A DNA stretch of 8,381 nucleotides from the NCBI GenBank assembly GCA_947499275.1, contig CANMNM010000046.1, forward strand, positions 1-8,381, given 5' to 3'. This document shows, in pieces, positions 5,555 through 8,381 of the stretch. Under the pieces are notes generated by a model. That model was not told where the DNA came from and did not search any database. It worked only from the letters and a program-made list of their open reading frames with translations. A program made the position numbers and the translations under genes. The first letter of the stretch is position 1; the number at the start of each line of letters is the position of its first letter. Source of the stretch: Actinomycetota bacterium. Its GTDB lineage: Bacteria > Actinomycetota > Actinomycetes > S36-B12.

Positions 5555-6424
5555 CTATTGCGAGGAAAGTCGTTGCGCTTTGATTGCTGCAGAGAGCCGA
5601 ATAAAGGATGGCAATTCAAGGGTCTCTGCCCGTGCACCCGGATCAATCTCGGCCTGCATTAACACTTGCTCGGCTAACGGTGCGCTCCCAATGAAGTCCG
5701 CGAGGCCCGCTCGTAATGTCTTTCGGCGGTGAGCAAATGCTGCGTCAATGACCTGAAAAACCTCGCGACGGTCTTCCTCAATGTGACTGTGAGGGTGGGT
5801 AACGTGAATACGAACAAGACCTGAATCAACATTGGGGGCAGGCCAGAAAACATTTTTACCGATGTTACCGGCCGCTTCTGCTTTACCAAACCACTGAATT
5901 TTCACGCTCGGGATTCCATAGATTCGCGAGCCGGGACCAGCACACAGCCGGTCAGCAACTTCTTTTTGCACCATAACCAAAACACCGGTCAAGGTTGGGA
6001 ACTCTGCAAGGAAATGTAGGAGAACGGGAACAGCAACGTTGTACGGGAGATTCGCAATGAGCGCCGTTGGTGCAGGTGTCAGCTCACTCGACTGGATCTG
6101 CATTGCATCTTGATGAAGAACTGTCAGTTTGCCCATGAGTTCCGGACACATTTCTTGGACCGTGATGGGTAATTGGTCGGCCAGTCTGGCGTCAATTTCA
6201 ATCGCTGATACATGAGCCGCAACTTCGAGTAATCGAAGCGTCAAACTCCCCAAGCCAGGACCCACTTCTGCGACACGACTTTTTGCATCAATTTTTGATT
6301 GCTCGACAATATAACGAACAGTATTTGGGTCGATGACAAAGTTTTGTCCAAGTTTCTTCGTGGGGATAATCCCGACTCGAGCAGCTAATTCACGGATTGC
6401 TCCTGCGCCAAGTGCGGCGCCCAC
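5555..6424 (-). CDS. rsmA: 16S rRNA (adenine1518-N6/adenine1519-N6)-dimethyltransferase (KsgA)
   Basis: Dimethylates two adjacent adenines in helix 45 near the 3' end of 16S rRNA using SAM, a late step and checkpoint in 30S maturation; loss gives kasugamycin resistance. The Rossmann-like methyltransferase domain shows KKLGQNFVID (23-32, counted from GTG 6424), SAM motif I EVGPGLGSLT (53-62), EID (76-78) and the catalytic NLPYNV (125-130). VFWPAPNVDSGLV (192-204) and FAHRRKTLRAGL (230-241) lead into the C-terminal helical domain. Length is 289 residues, normal. The start is uncertain: GTG at 6424 has GGGAG 9 nt upstream, GTG at 6430 overlaps the tatD stop as GTGA but lies only 3 nt from GGGAG, and TTG at 6433 touches it. 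Whichever is used, translation is probably coupled to tatD. In mycobacteria rpfB normally separates tatD and ksgA; here there is no room for it. Confidence 0.97.
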   Translation of the reverse strand: MGAALGAGAIRELAARVGIIPTKKLGQNFVIDPNTVRYIVEQSKIDAKSRVAEVGPGLGSLTLRLLEVAAHVSAIEIDARLADQLPITVQEMCPELMGKLTVLHQDAMQIQSSELTPAPTALIANLPYNVAVPVLLHFLAEFPTLTGVLVMVQKEVADRLCAGPGSRIYGIPSVKIQWFGKAEAAGNIGKNVFWPAPNVDSGLVRIHVTHPHSHIEEDRREVFQVIDAAFAHRRKTLRAGLADFIGSAPLAEQVLMQAEIDPGARAETLELPSFIRLSAAIKAQRLSSQ

Positions 6425-6426
6425 AA

Positions 6427-7275
6427 TCACCAACTCCCAAATGCACGAATTGCGTTATCCGTCAAAAGTTGCGTGGCTTCTAATTCGGAGAGTCCTCGAA
6501 GATCTGCAATTGTTCGCACGGTGTAGGGCATGAGGTAACTGGCATTGACTTTGCCTCGATTAGGCATCGGCGTTAAATACGGCGCGTCAGTTTCCACCAA
6601 GATTAAATCCAATGGAGCGACCATCAATGCCTCACGCAAGGCCACCGAGTTTTTAAAAGTGATTACTCCAGCGAAAGACATGTACCAACCGTGTTGCGCG
6701 CAAATTCTCGCCATGTCTGCATCACCGCTGAAGCAATGGAAAACCACAGTCTGCGGCGCACCTTGGTCCAAAAGAACCGAAATGACGTCTTCATGGGAGT
6801 CACGATCATGGATCACTAACGTTTTATCCACTTGCTTAGCAAGGTCAATATGAAAACGAAATGACTCGTGTTGCGCCGGACGACCACTTTCACCCGTTCG
6901 GTAATAGTCCAAACCTGTTTCACCGATTCCGCGAACCTGGGGTGAAAGTGCTAACTCCGCAATTTCTTCGAAGGCACTTGCAAGACCACCCTTTTCCGCT
7001 AGACGTGGCGCTTCATTGGGGTGCAGAGCAACGGTTGCAATTACCGAAGGAAAACGATTGGCAGCCTCAACCGCCCAACGGGAAGAGGCAACGTCACACC
7101 CAACTTGAACAACTCGATCAACCCCCACTTCACGTGCCCGATCAAGTAATTGTTGTGGATCTGGCGCATGACTACCGTGTAGTGAATTGTCGTGAACGTC
7201 TAAATGGGTATGTGAATCAATTACCGTTCCCACAAGTGGCTCTGGGGCAGTTGGCCAATTCGTTGCCTCACCCAT
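6427..7275 (-). CDS. tatD: TatD-family metal-dependent hydrolase (DNase)
   Basis: A TIM-barrel amidohydrolase-fold protein; studied TatD members are Mg-dependent 3'-5' exonucleases acting on DNA and RNA, linked to DNA repair and turnover. The name is historical and implies no role in protein export. The 282 residues carry the expected metal ligands: SHTHLD (H22, H24), GETGLDYY (E119), VIHDRD (H156), FHCFSGD (H180) and VETDAPYLTP (D230). The N-terminus is slightly long, with about 15 residues before the first strand (VGTVIDSHTH). Its ATG overlaps the metG stop by one base (TAATG), so translational re-initiation is likely, and rsmA begins at its stop. The metG-tatD-ksgA neighbourhood is widespread in actinobacteria and also occurs in Firmicutes, which supports this assignment within the broad family. 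The physiological substrate cannot be told from sequence. Confidence 0.95.
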   Translation of the reverse strand: MGEATNWPTAPEPLVGTVIDSHTHLDVHDNSLHGSHAPDPQQLLDRAREVGVDRVVQVGCDVASSRWAVEAANRFPSVIATVALHPNEAPRLAEKGGLASAFEEIAELALSPQVRGIGETGLDYYRTGESGRPAQHESFRFHIDLAKQVDKTLVIHDRDSHEDVISVLLDQGAPQTVVFHCFSGDADMARICAQHGWYMSFAGVITFKNSVALREALMVAPLDLILVETDAPYLTPMPNRGKVNASYLMPYTVRTIADLRGLSELEATQLLTDNAIRAFGSW

Positions 7276-8381
7276 TAGATGCTTTCAGGATCCTCGAGAC
7301 GCGGGAAGAGCGATTCACCTTTGTGAACGCGAACTCCTGCAGGCAACTGACCCCATGTACTCGCGCTTTCAACCCTTTGATCACACAGTTCGCCGAGGGC
7401 TTCGCGAGCACCAATATTTGACCACATTAACTCCATGGCTTTGGGCATCACAGGGTTGTAGAGAACAGCGATCGCCCGCAACGACTCACAGACCGTATAG
7501 AGCACCGTTGCAAGTGCGCCATATGTCTCTTCACTTTTTGCGAGCACCCATGGCTCTTGCTCGGTTACATAGCCATTGATGTGTTCAATGAAAGTTCGCA
7601 CTTGACCAATCGCACCGGCGAAATCAAGTTCATCAATGCATGCGTTCGCATCAACCACAGTCTTGGTAAGTAATGCATGAATCGTTTTTTCAACATGACT
7701 GATAGGTCCTTCAGCTGGCAGTTGACCTTCGAAATACTTACCCACCATTGCGGTTGCCCGAGAAACAAGGTTTCCCAATCCGTTGGCTAGTTCGGAGGTG
7801 TAACGAGCGCTCATGTCCTCCCACGAGAAGGAACCGTCTTGACCAAATGCAATTGCACGCATGAAGTAGTAACGGAATGCATCAGAGCCAAAATGATCGA
7901 TGATCAACTCAGGGGCGATGCCTGTGAGTTTTGTCTTTGACATTTTTTCACCACCGACCAGCAACCAGCCGTGGGCAAAAACTTGTTTGGGCGGCTCCAA
8001 GCCTGCTGCCATTAACATCGCCGGCCAGTACACCGCGTGAAAACGCAAAATATCTTTGCCCACTAAATGGACGTCGGCCGGCCAAACTCGTTCAAACAGT
8101 TCCGCCTCGGTGGTTGCGGGTTCGGCGCCGTAACCGACCGCTGTTATGTAGTTCAATAATGCGTCAAACCACACGTAAACAACTTGGGACTCATCCCAGG
8201 AAAGTGGGATTCCCCATTTCACACTTGATCGTGACATCGAAATATCAACTAGGCCACCGCGAAGGAAACTCATAACCTCGTTGTAGGCACTCGCAGGTCG
8301 AACCGCATTGGGGTTGGCTTCATAGCGATCAATGAGGGGTTGTGTGAAGTCTGAAAGTTTGAAGAACCAGTTGTCTTCACT
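7275..8381 (-). CDS. metG: Methionyl-tRNA synthetase, C-terminal part, cut by window edge
   Basis: Charges tRNA-Met, including initiator tRNA, with methionine using ATP in the cytoplasm. The open frame runs from the right edge without a stop (368 residues visible); the Met codon at 8273 is internal, since the 36 codons before it read as conserved MetRS sequence (EDNWFFKLSDF near the edge). Also visible: WGIPLSWDESQVVYVWFDAL (fragment residues 56-75), VHLVGKDILRFHAVYWPAML, and the class I signature KMSKT (fragment 146-150, at 7932-7946), a threonine variant of KMSKS that preserves the hydroxyl. The helical anticodon-binding domain follows (SWEDMSARYTSELANGLGNLVSRA). The protein ends at FPRLED with no appended Trbp111-like tRNA-binding domain, so this is the short form of about 500-530 residues. 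The catalytic HIGH part lies outside the window. It is the first visible gene of the run ending with ispE. Confidence 0.97.
   Translation of the reverse strand, partial: SEDNWFFKLSDFTQPLIDRYEANPNAVRPASAYNEVMSFLRGGLVDISMSRSSVKWGIPLSWDESQVVYVWFDALLNYITAVGYGAEPATTEAELFERVWPADVHLVGKDILRFHAVYWPAMLMAAGLEPPKQVFAHGWLLVGGEKMSKTKLTGIAPELIIDHFGSDAFRYYFMRAIAFGQDGSFSWEDMSARYTSELANGLGNLVSRATAMVGKYFEGQLPAEGPISHVEKTIHALLTKTVVDANACIDELDFAGAIGQVRTFIEHINGYVTEQEPWVLAKSEETYGALATVLYTVCESLRAIAVLYNPVMPKAMELMWSNIGAREALGELCDQRVESASTWGQLPAGVRVHKGESLFPRLEDPESI

Noticed and set aside
6861..7421. A 186-codon open frame on the plus strand
   Set aside because: It lies antisense to tatD and the end of metG, both unmistakable from catalytic motifs. 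Its product is rich in His, Pro and Gln with no recognisable fold.
8273..8381. metG starting at the Met codon at 8273
   Set aside because: The frame stays open and conserved to the right edge, so the Met is internal and the gene is cut by the window, not short.
1..8381. A previously undescribed defence or biosynthetic system
   Set aside because: All genes are recognisable housekeeping enzymes, one desaturase and two common regulator types; no unknown conserved gene cluster is present.

Overview
The window looks like ordinary chromosomal DNA from an actinobacterium of moderate G+C (about half by eye, not counted). Evidence for this: the glmU-prs pair next to a tRNA-Gln, the metG/tatD/rsmA/ispE cluster, and a TetR regulator that closely resembles mycobacterial Rv1019 (from memory, no search run). 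In Mycobacterium tuberculosis the same set lies between about Rv1007 and Rv1019. Apparently leaderless starts (marR, possibly glmU) also fit an actinobacterium. The genus cannot be fixed from this window; small freshwater or marine actinobacteria are a plausible guess only.

Layout. (1) Positions 1-2212, minus strand: tRNA-Gln(UUG), then glmU (UDP-GlcNAc synthesis), then prs (PRPP synthetase, cut by the left edge). (2) Positions 2213-2374: a divergent intergenic region holding a tandem palindromic operator-like element. (3) Positions 2375-4637, plus strand: an integral-membrane fatty-acyl desaturase, a TetR-family regulator 3 nt after it, and a MarR-family regulator with its own operator/promoter built from two copies of a 15-bp unit. 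(4) Positions 4634-8381, minus strand: a tightly packed run transcribed metG -> tatD -> rsmA(ksgA) -> ispE, with gene junctions from a 1-nt overlap to a 12-nt gap; metG is cut by the right edge. marR and ispE converge and share 4 bp at their stop codons.

How the genes work together. The minus-strand genes are housekeeping: precursors for cell wall and nucleotides (GlmU, Prs), isoprenoid synthesis (IspE), ribosome maturation (RsmA), methionyl-tRNA supply (MetG), glutaminyl-tRNA, and a TatD metal-dependent nuclease. The plus-strand block is the accessory part: a likely membrane-lipid desaturase operon with two regulators. The most interesting signals are the two operator-like arrays (about 2298-2326 and 4107-4142), which suggest dedicated control of the desaturase/tetR pair and autoregulation of marR. 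Nothing in the window supports a defence system, mobile element, CRISPR array or clearly novel machine; the core-gene annotations are confident and the regulatory readings are inference.
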